From: DATAYA01 sp963754235
GTDB taxonomy: Bacteria; Pseudomonadota; Alphaproteobacteria; Acetobacterales; Acetobacteraceae
Assembly: GCA_963754235.1 (NCBI GenBank)
Contig: CAVWFK010000034.1
Coordinates: forward strand, 129,288 to 193,287
Length of the DNA stretch: 64,000 nt
Reading direction: 5' to 3'
The notes under the pieces are model-generated. The model saw only the letters and a program-made list of their open reading frames with translations, had not been told where the DNA came from and did no database searches. Both the position numbers and the translations under genes were made by a program. Of the stretch, positions 55,867 to 64,000 are shown in pieces. Within the stretch, counting starts at the first letter, position 1, and the number at the start of each line of letters is the position of its first letter.

Positions 55867-56148
55867 ATGAGCGGCGAGGCGCTCTCCCGCACCGTCACCA
55901 TCTGCAACAAGCGCGGCCTGCACGCCCGCGCCGCGGCGAGGTTCGTCACCCTGGCCGAGCGGTTCGGCGCCTCCGTCGAGGTCGCGCGCGACGGGCAGAC
56001 GGTCTCCGCCCGCTCGATCATGGGGCTGATGATGCTCGGCGCCGGCCCGGGCGCGGCGATCGAGCTGCGCGCCGAAGGCTGGGATGCGAAGGAGGCGATC
56101 GACGCGCTCGCCGCCCTGGTCGAGCACGGTTTCAATGAAGACGATTGA
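55867..56148 (+). CDS. ptsH: HPr-like phosphocarrier protein
   Basis: 93 aa, intact. The phospho-histidine is H19 in NKRGLHARAAARF, and the serine phosphorylated by HPr kinase is S50 in SARSIMGLMML. Both sites argue for the HPr that HprK and PtsI act on. Lies between the EIIA and EI genes; ptsI begins inside its last codons (ATG at 56135). Confidence 0.92.
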   Translation: MSGEALSRTVTICNKRGLHARAAARFVTLAERFGASVEVARDGQTVSARSIMGLMMLGAGPGAAIELRAEGWDAKEAIDALAALVEHGFNEDD

Positions 56149-57936
56149 GGAGCAGCTGTCGCCCCGGCCGGAGCGGCGCTTCGCCGGCATCGCGGTCTCC
56201 GCCGGCATCGCGATCGGCCCGGTGCATCGCGCGATCGAGCCGCCGGAGACGGTCGTCCGCCACCGCATCCACGCCGCCGATATCGGCGCCGAGACCGCGC
56301 GGCTGGAGGCGGCGATCGCGCAGTCCCGCCGCCAGCTCGTCAAGCTGCGCGCGCGCCTCGCCGTGCTGCCGGAGGACGCGCACGCCGAGATCGCGCCGCT
56401 GCTCGACGCCTACATGCAGATGCTCGGCCCCTCGCGGCTGGTGCGCGGGGCGCGGCTGCGCATCGCCGAGGGCCTGGTCTCCGCCGAGACCGCGGTCGCC
56501 GAGCAGAGCGAGGCGATCGCCGCCGTCCTGCTCGCGATGCCGACCGACGACGAGGCCGGCCAGCAGCGCCGCGCCGAGGAGGTGCGCGAGATCGCCCGCC
56601 GCGTGGTGCGCAACCTGACGCGCGCGCCGTTCCGCAATTTCTCCGCGCTCCCCGCGGGCGCGGTGCTGGCCGCCGAGGCACTGCGCCCGGCCGACGCGGC
56701 GCTGATCGAGCCGTCCCGCATCGCCGGCGTGATCGCCGACGAGGGCGGCACCGACGGCCACACCGCGATCATGCTGCGCGCGCTCGGCGTGCCGGCGGTG
56801 CTGGGCGCGGTCGGGTTCACCGCCGCGCTGCCGCCGGGCGACCTGGCGGTGGTCGACGGCGCCGCCGGCACCGTGACGCTCTGCCCGTCGGCGGCGACGC
56901 TCGGCGCACGCGCGCCGCGCGGTCGCGGCGTTCGCGCGCGAGCGGCAGCGGCTCGCGCGGCTGCGCCCGCTGCGCTCGGTGACGCAGGACGGCGTGGCGG
57001 TCGAGTTGCAGGCCAATCTCGAGCTGCCGGCCGAGCTGCCGCTGGTGGCGCAGTCGGGTGCGGCCGGGATCGGCCTGCTGCGCACCGAGTTCCTGTTCAT
57101 GAACCGCGAGGGCCTGCCCGACGAGGACGCCCAGGCCGAGACCTATCGCGCCATCGTCGAGGCGATGGACGGCGACTGCGTGACCATCCGCGTGCTCGAC
57201 TGGGGCGGCGAGAAGGACGTCGACGCGCTGGAGGCCGAGGGGCTGGTGCCGCAGGCGCACGGAAGCCAATCCGGCGCTCGCGCTGCGCGGCATCCGGCTG
57301 CTGCTGCGCCAGCCGGAGCTGCTGGAGACGCAGCTTGCGGCGATCGTGCGCGCCGGCGCCGCGGGGCCGGTGCGGGTGCTGCTGCCGATGGTGACGAGTG
57401 TGGCCGAGGTGCGGGCGGCGCGCGAGATCTACGCCCGCGTGCTGCGCCGCCTGCGCCGCCGCGGCGAGCGGCTGCCCGACCGGCCGCCGCCGCTCGGCAT
57501 CATGATCGAGACGCCGGGGGCGGCGCTGTCGGCCGATGCGCTGGCGCTGGAGGTGGATTTCTTCGCGCTCGGCACCAACGATCTGGCGATGTACACGCTC
57601 GCCGTCGATCGCGCGGCGAGCGAGGTGGCGCACCTCTACGACCCGCTGCACCCGGCGGTGCTGCGGCTGGTGCAGTTCGCGACCGATGCGGCGCGGCGGA
57701 TGCGGCTGCCGGTCTCGGTGTGCGGCGAGATGGCGGCCGACCCGCGGCTGACGCGGCTGCTGCTCGGCCTCGGCCTGCGCAGCTTCAGCATGAACGCCGG
57801 CGCGGTGCCGCGGGTGAAGCAGGCGGTGCGGGCGGCCAGCATCGAGGAATGCGGCCGCCTCGCGCGCGCGGTGATGGCGGAATCCGACCCCGCCCGCATC
57901 CGCGCGCTGGTGACGGGATCGCCGCCGCACCGCTGA
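56135..57936 (+). pseudogene. ptsI: PTS enzyme I, frameshifted
   Basis: Transfers phosphate from PEP to HPr. From the ATG at 56135: FAGIAVSAGIAIGPVHRA, active-site histidine in GGTDGHTAIMLRALGVPAVLG, then (after a shift near 56930-56980) GIGLLRTEFLFMNREGLPDEDAQ, and (after another near 57250-57300) VLLPMVTSVAEVRAAREIY, FFALGTNDLAMYTLAVDRA and SVCGEMAADPRLTRLLLGLGLRSFSM. All PtsI landmarks are there in the right order; at least two frameshifts break it. Confidence 0.85.
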
Positions 57937-58099
57937 TTGGCAAGGGTGCGCTGGTATTGCGGCAGGGGCGTGCACCATGCGACCCCTCTGCACAGAACCA
58001 GTGCGCCACAATCCGCCCATGCCTGCCGCTCACCGCTCGACAAGCTGGTCCAAACCGAATGCACCGCGTCGAGGATGGCATTGGCGGCGAGTTCCAAAG

Positions 58100-58357
58100 T
58101 CAGTAAGTTCGGCGCCCGACCAGAGCGTGCCAAATCACGAGCACGATGATTGCGCCAAAAATGGCGACCAGAAAACTCCAGGGATTGAAGCCGGTTATTC
58201 CGGCAGCACCGAAGGCGTTGAGGATAAAGCCCCCGACCAGTGCGCCGACGACGCCCAGCACGATGTCGAGCAGGAAGCCTGCACCCTCCCTGTTGACGAT
58301 CTTGCTGGCGATGAAGCCCGCGATCAAGCCAAGGACGATCCAACCGATAATCGACAT
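58100..58357 (-). CDS. GlsB/YeaQ/YmgE-family membrane protein
   Basis: 85 aa with three hydrophobic helices and the glycine-rich LGLIAGFIASKIVN and LDIVLGVVGALVGGFI motifs of the transglycosylase-associated protein family. Stress-related membrane protein of unknown biochemical role. AAAGG precedes the ATG. Reads cleanly in one frame, unlike its left-hand neighbours. The 163 bp between ptsI and this gene hold no feature I can identify. Confidence 0.88.
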   Translation of the reverse strand: MSIIGWIVLGLIAGFIASKIVNREGAGFLLDIVLGVVGALVGGFILNAFGAAGITGFNPWSFLVAIFGAIIVLVIWHALVGRRTY

Positions 58358-58398
58358 CTCTCAGGCCTTTCGTTGACACTTAGCTCGGTGAGAGGGGG

Positions 58399-59460
58399 TC
58401 ATAACGAATTACAGCAGGTTTCAGCGCCTCGCGAAATCCACCAGGCTGCAAAGCCCTGCTCGGTGCCGAGCGCCAGCATCGCGCCTTCCGGGCTCCAGGC
58501 CAGCGCCGATATCGGCCCGTGCCCCGGATCGCAGATCGGCAGGATGCGGCTCGATCCGATGTCGGCGACCACCACCAGCCCGTCGCTGAAGCCGGCCGCG
58601 ACCGTGTCCATGCTCGGATGGCACGCGACCGCGGTGCACAGCACAGTATCCCCGCCGGCAAGCTCGATCGGTGGTTTGCCCATCGGGCCGCCGCCGAAGA
58701 ACGGCCACATCACTACGCTCTCGGCACCCGACGAGGCGAGCCATCTGCCGTTGTGGTAAAGCCCATGCTCCGTGTCTTGGCGGGATAGCCGCTCATCCGC
58801 ATGTGCTGCCCGTTGGAAAGTCGCCAGCCATGCAGCGCGTTCTCCTGCATCGCCGTCACCACGGCGTCGCCGTCCGGGCTGATCGCGATGCCGATATGGC
58901 TGCCCTTCCATTCCAGCAGCCGCGGCGTGTCGGTCTTGGCCGCCACGAACCAAAGCGAGGCGCCATTGACGTGCGAGGCGCCGACGCGCTTGCCGCGCGC
59001 GTCGAACATTAGCCCGGTGACGCTCGAAGGATGCGCAAGCGCCTTCAGCTTCGCGCCCTCCGCGTCGAACACATGCACGAACTTCCCGGCCGCGCAGGCG
59101 AGCAAACTCGTCTTGGCGTCGGCGTGGCTCGCGACGTGCTCGACCCATTTCCCCCCAAGCGCGGCGATCTCGGACACCTCGCCGCCGGCACTCGTGCGCC
59201 GGAACGCGCCGTCGTCGCCGCCGGTCACGAATCCGCCCGGCCGCACAGTCCTGCGCCAGCGCCAGCGTCGCGCCGTCATGCGCCTCGGCGCGCAGCCACT
59301 GCGGATCGGCGCGCGCGCCGATCCGCAGGGTCCCGTCGCCGAGCGCGAAGGCGCAATTCGCACCGTCGCGATCGAAGATGGCGGCGGTGACGAACGCATC
59401 CCACTCGAGCCGGACGCCGCGCGTCTCGATCAGGAAGCGCGGCGCGACGGTCCCGCTCAC
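58399..59460 (-). pseudogene. WD40-repeat protein, frameshifted
   Basis: Beta-propeller-like protein of about 350 codons with repeats such as TLRIGARADPQWLRAEAHDGATLALAQD, FVTGGDDGAFRRT, AIAISPDGDAVVTAM, SVVMWPFFGGGPMG and ALAWSPEGAMLALGT. The first part is in one frame, the middle (about 59240-58770) in another and the rest back in the first. Its GTG start overlaps the CobW stop (GTGA). A WD40 gene after a CobW/COG0523 gene is a pairing I recall from other alphaproteobacteria; the partner role is not established. Confidence 0.72.
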
Positions 59461-60431
59461 GCCGCCTGCGTCGCTTCGAAACCGCGGCGCAGCAGCGGAC
59501 GGTTGAGGTTGCGGCCGATGAACACGATGCGGCTGCGGCGCGGCTCGCCCTCGCGCCAGGGACCGATGAAGTCGCCGTCGGCGATCATGTGCACGGCCTG
59601 AAAGGCGAAGCGCCGATCCTCGCCGGGATAGGCGAGGATGCCCTTGGTGCGCAGCAAATCCGGCCCGCGCTCGGCGAGCAGCACGCTGATCCAGGCGTTG
59701 AACTTCTCCGGGTCGATCGGGCGCTCGACCTCGAAGCTCATCGAGGAAACGTCCTCGTTATGCGTGTGCTCGTCGTCGCCGTCGAGGAAGCCGGGTTCCA
59801 GCGCCACCGCCCGCTTGAGGTCGAACGCGCCCTGATCGAGCAGTGCTGCGATCGGCACGCGGGCGCGCTCGGCGGGCAGGATGCGGGCGAAGCGATTGAT
59901 CGCGCGGATGCGGCGCTCGACCTCGGCCAGCTCGGCGGCACTCACCAGATCGGTCTTGTTCAGCACAATCACGTCGGCAAACGCGATCTGCGCCGCCGCC
60001 TCGGCGCTGTCATCGAGCCGGGCCGCGAGGTTCTTGGCATCCACCACGGTCACGATCGCATCGAGCCGCGTCTTCTCGCGCACGCCCTCATCGACGAAGA
60101 AGGTCTGTGCGACGGGCGCGGGATTGGCGAGGCCGGTGGTTTCGATGATGATGCCGTCGAGCTTCTGGCGCCGCTTCATCAGGCCGCCGAGGATGCGGAT
60201 CAAATCGCCGCGCACGGTGCAGCAGATGCAGCCGTTGTTCATCTCGAACACTTCCTCGTCGGCGTCCACGACGAGGTCGTTGTCCACGCCGAGCTCGCCG
60301 AACTCGTTGACCACGACCGCATACTTGCGGCCGTGGCTCTCGGTGAGGATGCGGTTGAGCAGCGTCGTCTTGCCGGCGCCGAGATAGCCGGTCAGCACGG
60401 TCACGGGCACCTGGGCGTCCATCAATGTCAT
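59457..60431 (-). CDS. CobW/COG0523-family GTPase (metal chaperone)
   Basis: 324-aa G3E GTPase. G1 GYLGAGKT (15-22), the metal-binding CxCC motif at C68, C70, C71 in NGCICCTVRGDL, NKTDL for guanine specificity, and a histidine-rich loop DGDDEHTHNED. This group delivers zinc (ZigA/YeiR) or other metals. Start ATG overlaps the O-antigen ligase stop by 4 bp. Intact. Confidence 0.9.
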   Translation of the reverse strand: MTLMDAQVPVTVLTGYLGAGKTTLLNRILTESHGRKYAVVVNEFGELGVDNDLVVDADEEVFEMNNGCICCTVRGDLIRILGGLMKRRQKLDGIIIETTGLANPAPVAQTFFVDEGVREKTRLDAIVTVVDAKNLAARLDDSAEAAAQIAFADVIVLNKTDLVSAAELAEVERRIRAINRFARILPAERARVPIAALLDQGAFDLKRAVALEPGFLDGDDEHTHNEDVSSMSFEVERPIDPEKFNAWISVLLAERGPDLLRTKGILAYPGEDRRFAFQAVHMIADGDFIGPWREGEPRRSRIVFIGRNLNRPLLRRGFEATQAA

Positions 60432-61717
60432 CGCTCCGGAATCGGGGGGTTTCTTCCCGCGATATAGGGGGCGCGAGCGGCGGCTGCCACCGGGGCCGCC
60501 GCGCGCGCGCAGGCGAGACCGAAGCCGAGCAGCAGAAAGAACCAGCCGCCGAGCGGCATATCCACGAAGTCGCTGGCCGAGGCGATCGGCCATTCCTGCA
60601 GCAGCATGGCCACGAACAGGCCGACACGCAGCGGATCGGGCGCGCGCCACAGGCTGCGCCCGACACAGATCAGCCATGCCAGCACCATCGCCGAGAACAA
60701 CGCCAGACCCGGCAGGCCGGATTCGATCGCCGCCTGAAGGTAGTGGTTGTGCGGATGCTGCACGCAGATCGCGGCCCCGCCGCCATTGCCGCCGCTCCAA
60801 CCGTGGAAGAAGCGCGGGTCGGCGCAGGCGAAGCGGAAGGCGTCGAAGCCGTGCCCGGTCCAGGGCGAGGCGCGCAGCATCGCGACGGCCCGGGCGGCGA
60901 TCAGCCCGTACTCGGTCTGCGGAAAAGTCTCCATCTGACGCGAAAAGAGAGTGACGAGCCGGTGGAAAGCCGGCGGGTCGATCGCTGCCGAGGCGCCGAC
61001 CAGTGCCAGGACAGCAAACCCGGCGCCCAGCGTCAGCACCCGCAGCCGCGGCAGCAGGATCGCCGAGACGCCAAGCCCGAGCCCGACCAGCAGCACCGGC
61101 ATCCGCTGCCCGAACAGCACCTGCACGGTGACCGTGGCGAGCACCAGGAGTGCCGCGGCGAGCTTGCCCCACGCCCCCGGCCGCGACACCAGCCGCCAGG
61201 CCGGCGGCAGCACCGCGGGGAAGATCAGGCGCGAAAACGGCGGCCCGGCGCGTTCCTTGCCGAACGGGCCGGTGAGCGTGCCATCGGGCGCGCGCGGCTC
61301 GCCGAACAGGTTTCTGCCGGTTGCGAACTGCAGCATCGCCTGCGCGGCGATGTAGAGCGTGGCGGCCGAGACCAGCCACTGCATCCAACGCCGCGGCCGC
61401 GCCTCGGCCAGCACGCGGTGTTCCAAGGCGGCCGTGAACAGCAGGAACCGCACCACTGCGAGCGCCTCGAGGAACGAGTGCGCGCCGCCCTGCCCGATGC
61501 CCGGCACCGAGCACACCACCAGCCAAAGCCACCACGCCCCTGCGATCGGCACCCAAGGGGTCCGCAGCCAGCGCCAGTCGCCTGCCAGCGCCGAGCGGGT
61601 GAGGAAGGCCAGCGCAGTCAGGTCGATCATCGCCTCGGCGATGCCGCGCCCGTGCAGCAGGAAAATCGGGCAGGCGAGCGTGGCGGCCAGCGCCGCGCGG
61701 TCGAGAGCGCGGATCAC
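60428..61717 (-). CDS. O-antigen ligase-like membrane protein (Wzy/WaaL superfamily)
   Basis: 429 aa, about eleven to twelve helices, with a Wzy_C type region around HPHNHYLQAAIESGLPGLALF (H-x-x-N-H-Y-L), the catalytic periplasmic signature of O-antigen ligases and polymerases. The GTG start overlaps the stop of the upstream glycosyltransferase by 4 bp (GTGA), so the two likely act on the same surface glycan. Ligase versus polymerase cannot be settled here. Confidence 0.8.
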   Translation of the reverse strand: MIRALDRAALAATLACPIFLLHGRGIAEAMIDLTALAFLTRSALAGDWRWLRTPWVPIAGAWWLWLVVCSVPGIGQGGAHSFLEALAVVRFLLFTAALEHRVLAEARPRRWMQWLVSAATLYIAAQAMLQFATGRNLFGEPRAPDGTLTGPFGKERAGPPFSRLIFPAVLPPAWRLVSRPGAWGKLAAALLVLATVTVQVLFGQRMPVLLVGLGLGVSAILLPRLRVLTLGAGFAVLALVGASAAIDPPAFHRLVTLFSRQMETFPQTEYGLIAARAVAMLRASPWTGHGFDAFRFACADPRFFHGWSGGNGGGAAICVQHPHNHYLQAAIESGLPGLALFSAMVLAWLICVGRSLWRAPDPLRVGLFVAMLLQEWPIASASDFVDMPLGGWFFLLLGFGLACARAAAPVAAAARAPYIAGRNPPIPER

Positions 61718-62838
61718 CGGCCGAGCAGTTCCGTCCGTAGCGCATCGAGCGCCGCGGCGGCGTGCGATACGTCGAAGCGGCGGGCACGGGCGAGGCCGGC
61801 CTCGGCCCGCGCCTGCCGCTGCGCCGGATCGGCGGCGAGGGCGCAGAAGGCGCGGGCCAGGGCGGCGGGATTGTCGGGGTCGGCAATCATGGCGGCCTCG
61901 CCGGCGATTTCGGGCAGCGCGCCGCGATCGGAGCAGACGAGCGCCGCTCCGCTCGCCATCGCCTCCAGCGCGGTGAGGCCGAACGGCTCCGGCCAGCGGC
62001 TCGGCACCGCGACGATCGCGGCGGCTGCCATCGCCTCCAGCACCGTCGCGTGTGGCCGGTAACCGGCGAGGGCGACCCCGGCCGCCGCCGCCCGAGGGCG
62101 CAGCCGGCGCAGGAACGGGGTCTCGGGGCTCGCGGCGGAGAAGCGATCGGCGCCGATCATCTCGGCCCGCCAGCCGGGCAGGCGCGGCAGCGCACGGGCG
62201 CAGGCCTCGACGAAAGTATCCGCCCCCTTGTCGCGCACCACCCGCCCAGCGAACAGCAGCAGCGCGGCACGCCCGGCCGGCGGCGCGCGCGGCGGCAGGG
62301 CGGCGAGGTCGAGGCAGTTGGCCAGCGCGGCCGGCAGGCGAGCCGGCCGCGGAACGTCCTCCAACAGACGATCGCGAAGCCAAGCCGAAACGGCGACGAC
62401 GCACGCGAGCCGGCCGAGCAGCGCGGCCCGCTCGGCGGGCGTGCGGGCGCCGCGCATCCCCTGCGGGTCGTTGTGCAAAAAGAGCGCGACCGGGACGGAA
62501 GGGAAGCGCGCGGCAAGGTCGAGCGCCAGGTCAGGCCGGTTGTGCACCTCGATCAGCGCCGGTGCCATCGCCGCCAGCGCGTGAGCCGCGGCGGTACCGT
62601 AGCGGCGGCGCTGGGTCGCGGCGGGCCAGCGGCGGAGGGCGAGCGGCTGAAACGCCACGTCGGCGAAGGGCTGCTCCGGTCGCGCCGGACCCAGGATGCG
62701 CACCGGATGCGCCGTCCGGCGCGCGAGCCGATGGACCAGCAGCGCGATGGCACCCGCCGCATCGGGCGAAAATCCTTCCTGCGAGGGCAGGACGATCGCG
62801 ACCGGACCAGGCTGCCCGCTTTCGTGCGGCCCACTCAC
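61714..62838 (-). CDS. Family 4 glycosyltransferase
   Basis: GT-B fold, 374 aa. The C-terminal domain has LLFAGRVVRDKGADTFVEA, GYRPHATVLEAMAAAAIVAVPSRWPEPFGLTALEAMASGAALV and a nucleotide-sugar EX7E region. The N-terminal VAIVLPSQEGFSPDAAGA starts at a GTG at 62838, with only a weak ribosome site (caggt). It likely elongates a lipopolysaccharide or capsule glycan, in operon with the ligase. Confidence 0.85.
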   Translation of the reverse strand: MSGPHESGQPGPVAIVLPSQEGFSPDAAGAIALLVHRLARRTAHPVRILGPARPEQPFADVAFQPLALRRWPAATQRRRYGTAAAHALAAMAPALIEVHNRPDLALDLAARFPSVPVALFLHNDPQGMRGARTPAERAALLGRLACVVAVSAWLRDRLLEDVPRPARLPAALANCLDLAALPPRAPPAGRAALLLFAGRVVRDKGADTFVEACARALPRLPGWRAEMIGADRFSAASPETPFLRRLRPRAAAAGVALAGYRPHATVLEAMAAAAIVAVPSRWPEPFGLTALEAMASGAALVCSDRGALPEIAGEAAMIADPDNPAALARAFCALAADPAQRQARAEAGLARARRFDVSHAAAALDALRTELLGR

Positions 62839-62871
62839 CTGCCGCGGGTCACCTGTCGCGGGCGGGCCGGA

Positions 62872-63294
62872 TCAGCCGACGATCTCGACCGCCCCAAAGA
62901 AGAAAGCGATCTCGGCGGCGGCGGTCTCGGCGCTGTCGGAGCCGTGGACAGAATTGGCCTCGATCGTTTCGGCGAATTCGGCGCGAATGGTGCCGGGGGC
63001 CGCCTTCTTCGGGTCGGTGGCGCCCATCACGTCGCGGTTGCGCGCAACCGCGTCCGCGCCCTCCAGCACCTGCACCACGACCGGGCCGGAGGCCATAAAC
63101 GTGACCAGATCGCGAAAGAAGCCGCGCTCGCGATGCACGGCGTAGAACGCCTCGGCCTGCGCCATGGTCAGGCGCAGGCGCTTCTGGGCCACGATGCGCA
63201 GCCCGGCGGCTTCCAGGCGGGCGTTGATCTGGCCGGTGAGGTTGCGGCGCGTCGCGTCCGGCTTGATGATCGAGAGCGTCAGTTCCGTCGCCAT
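62872..63294 (-). CDS. ndk: Nucleoside diphosphate kinase
   Basis: 140 aa, TLSIIKPDATRRNLTG near the N-terminus and the phospho-histidine H117 in NSVHGSDS. Converts NDPs to NTPs; also regulatory in some bacteria. Complete family length. It is divergent from the downstream antitoxin gene. Confidence 0.97.
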   Translation of the reverse strand: MATELTLSIIKPDATRRNLTGQINARLEAAGLRIVAQKRLRLTMAQAEAFYAVHRERGFFRDLVTFMASGPVVVQVLEGADAVARNRDVMGATDPKKAAPGTIRAEFAETIEANSVHGSDSAETAAAEIAFFFGAVEIVG

Positions 63295-63424
63295 GGCGGC
63301 CGATCCTCGGGGTGGTGGGCGGCGCGGCTCTAGCCGAGGGGCCGTGCGCCGGCAACCCTGCCCGCTTGACCCAGGGGCCGCATTGTGGACTAAGTCTAGT
63401 CGGGTCTATTCAGGGAGTTCGGCC

Positions 63425-63661
63425 ATGGGCATGATCAACATCCATGCCGCCAAGACGCAGTTGAGCCGGCTGCTGGAGCAGGCGGCGGCGGGGGAGGAGA
63501 TCGTCATCGCCAAGGCCGGCAAGCCGATGGCGAGGCTGGTGCCGCTGGAGCCGAAGCGGAAGGTGCGGCTCGGGCTCCTCGAGGGGGAGTTCCAAGTTCC
63601 CGACGATTTCAATGAGATGGGCGCGGAGGAGATCCGCAAGCTCTTTGAAGAGGGCGAGTGA
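63425..63661 (+). CDS. Phd/YefM-type antitoxin
   Basis: 78 aa with the Phd-fold start NIHAAKTQLSRLLEQAAAGEEIVIAKAGKPMARLVPL, followed by an acidic C-terminus for toxin binding. ATG 63425 has GGGAG upstream; a start two codons later is possible. A VapC-like toxin gene begins 135 bp downstream on the same strand, with a dispersed repeat filling the gap. Confidence 0.9.
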   Translation: MGMINIHAAKTQLSRLLEQAAAGEEIVIAKAGKPMARLVPLEPKRKVRLGLLEGEFQVPDDFNEMGAEEIRKLFEEGE

Positions 63662-63674
63662 ATCTGCGCCTCTT

Positions 63675-63783
63675 CCCCGTCATGCTCGGCGGAAGGCAGC
63701 GGAAGGCCGAGCCTCCACGTCTTTCGGTCGGGCCAGATCGCGAAGTCGTGGATGGTCGGCCTTCGCCGACCATGACGATGGGG
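63675..63783. repeat. Dispersed palindromic repeat, copy 4 (complete)
   Basis: About 109 bp. Left arm ccccgtcatgctcggcg...ggccgagcctccacg and right arm gtggatggtcggccttcgccgaccatgacgatgggg are imperfect inverted repeats of each other, each containing an inner hairpin (GGTCGGC-CTTC-GCCGACC). The centre includes tctttcggtcgggccagatcgcgaagtc. It lies between antitoxin and toxin genes. Confidence 0.8.
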
Positions 63784-63795
63784 AGAACCGTCGGC

Positions 63796-64000
63796 ATGAC
63801 CCGGATCCTGCTCGATACCGGTCTGCTGCTTTGGGCACATGGCGACCGGCGGCGGCTGGGACACGCGCTGATTGCACTGCTCGAAGGCAGGAACGTGGAA
63901 ATCCTATTCAGCGCCGTCAGCATATGGGAGATCGCGATCAAGATGAGCCTGCGGCGGCCGGGCTTCACCGCGGATGCGACCCGTATTCTTGAGACGTCGC
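63796..64000 (+). CDS. VapC-family PIN toxin (5' part, cut by the window end)
   Basis: PIN-domain ribonuclease toxin. The visible 68 residues begin TRILLDTGLLLWAHGDRRRL (first acidic residue D8-like in LLDT) and include SAVSIWEIAIKMSLRRPGF with the conserved glutamate. The ATG at 63796 has GGGGAG 11 bp upstream, provided by the right end of the dispersed repeat. The C-terminal acidic residues lie beyond the window. Confidence 0.87.
   Translation, partial: MTRILLDTGLLLWAHGDRRRLGHALIALLEGRNVEILFSAVSIWEIAIKMSLRRPGFTADATRILETS

Noticed and set aside
42735..57936. Programmed frameshifting as a general explanation for split genes
   Set aside because: Shifts are many per gene, in both directions, and affect unrelated families at non-slippery places.

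Overview
The window is high-GC DNA with dense, often overlapping genes. The separate F0 operon with paired b' and b subunits, the short HPr kinase next to rapZ and PTS phosphocarriers, the type-II argC, the CobW/WD40 pair and the PEP-CTERM protein together suggest an alphaproteobacterium, probably Rhodospirillales/Acetobacteraceae. That placement is inference from gene content; no rRNA gene is present.

Layout. 0-5.7 kb: a diffusible-signal-factor (DSF) module, with rpfF facing rpfC and a REC-PAS-GGDEF-EAL protein where Xanthomonas has the HD-GYP protein RpfG. 6.0-8.7 kb: ATP synthase F0 operon atpI-B-E-b'-b. 8.8-12 kb: aspartate dehydrogenase, a frameshifted hydrolase, and an amino-acid ABC binding protein and permease without an ATPase. 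12-14.4 kb: RTX-like protein, then a PEP-CTERM gene behind a sigma-54-type promoter and a decayed tandem copy. 14.5-18.1 kb: M20 amidohydrolase, MarC, amidase with an AtzG-like partner. 18.1-20.7 kb: 33-bp tandem repeats, a broken IS1634-type transposase and dispersed repeats. 20.7-27.7 kb: lipoprotein, gamma-carbonic anhydrase, argC, NmrA-like protein, M20 dipeptidase, TetR and an outer-membrane efflux lipoprotein. 27.7-31.2 kb: tRNA-His, aminotransferase, and glnB-glnA behind a sigma-54-type promoter. 31.3-42.7 kb: Uma2, EamA, emrB/emrA, ABC exporter, maleate-isomerase-like protein, DUF1127, LysR, glycosyltransferase, gentisate-type dioxygenase and toxin-antitoxin remnants. 42.7-50.8 kb: a three-part FAD/2Fe-2S oxidase plus heterotetrameric sarcosine oxidase (soxBDAG). 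50.9-52.5 kb: an IS1182-family element. 52.5-58 kb: ridA/dehydratase, then divergent hprK-rapZ-EIIA-HPr-EI. 58-64 kb: GlsB-like protein, WD40/CobW, O-antigen ligase, glycosyltransferase, ndk and a Phd/VapC pair cut by the window end.

How the parts connect. The TetR at 25.3 kb probably controls two loci: the same palindrome TGACCG-N2-CGGTCA lies beside tetR/outer-membrane factor and beside emrA/emrB, which together would make a tripartite pump. RpfF, RpfC and the GGDEF-EAL protein would couple a fatty-acid signal to cyclic di-GMP. PII and glutamine synthetase form the nitrogen-assimilation core, and the HPr kinase/RapZ/PTS set is a permease-less regulatory phosphorelay.

Caution. Between about 42.7 and 59.5 kb nearly every long gene is broken by one or more single-base frameshifts, including likely important genes (rapZ, ptsI, hprK). 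The first 42 kb and last 4 kb have few or none. I read this mainly as poor consensus sequence, not decay; coordinates there are gene footprints, not clean reading frames. A palindromic dispersed repeat (four copies seen) and a paired-hairpin element (three copies) are scattered through the window; the IS1182 element sits inside one dispersed-repeat copy with a 4-bp target duplication.
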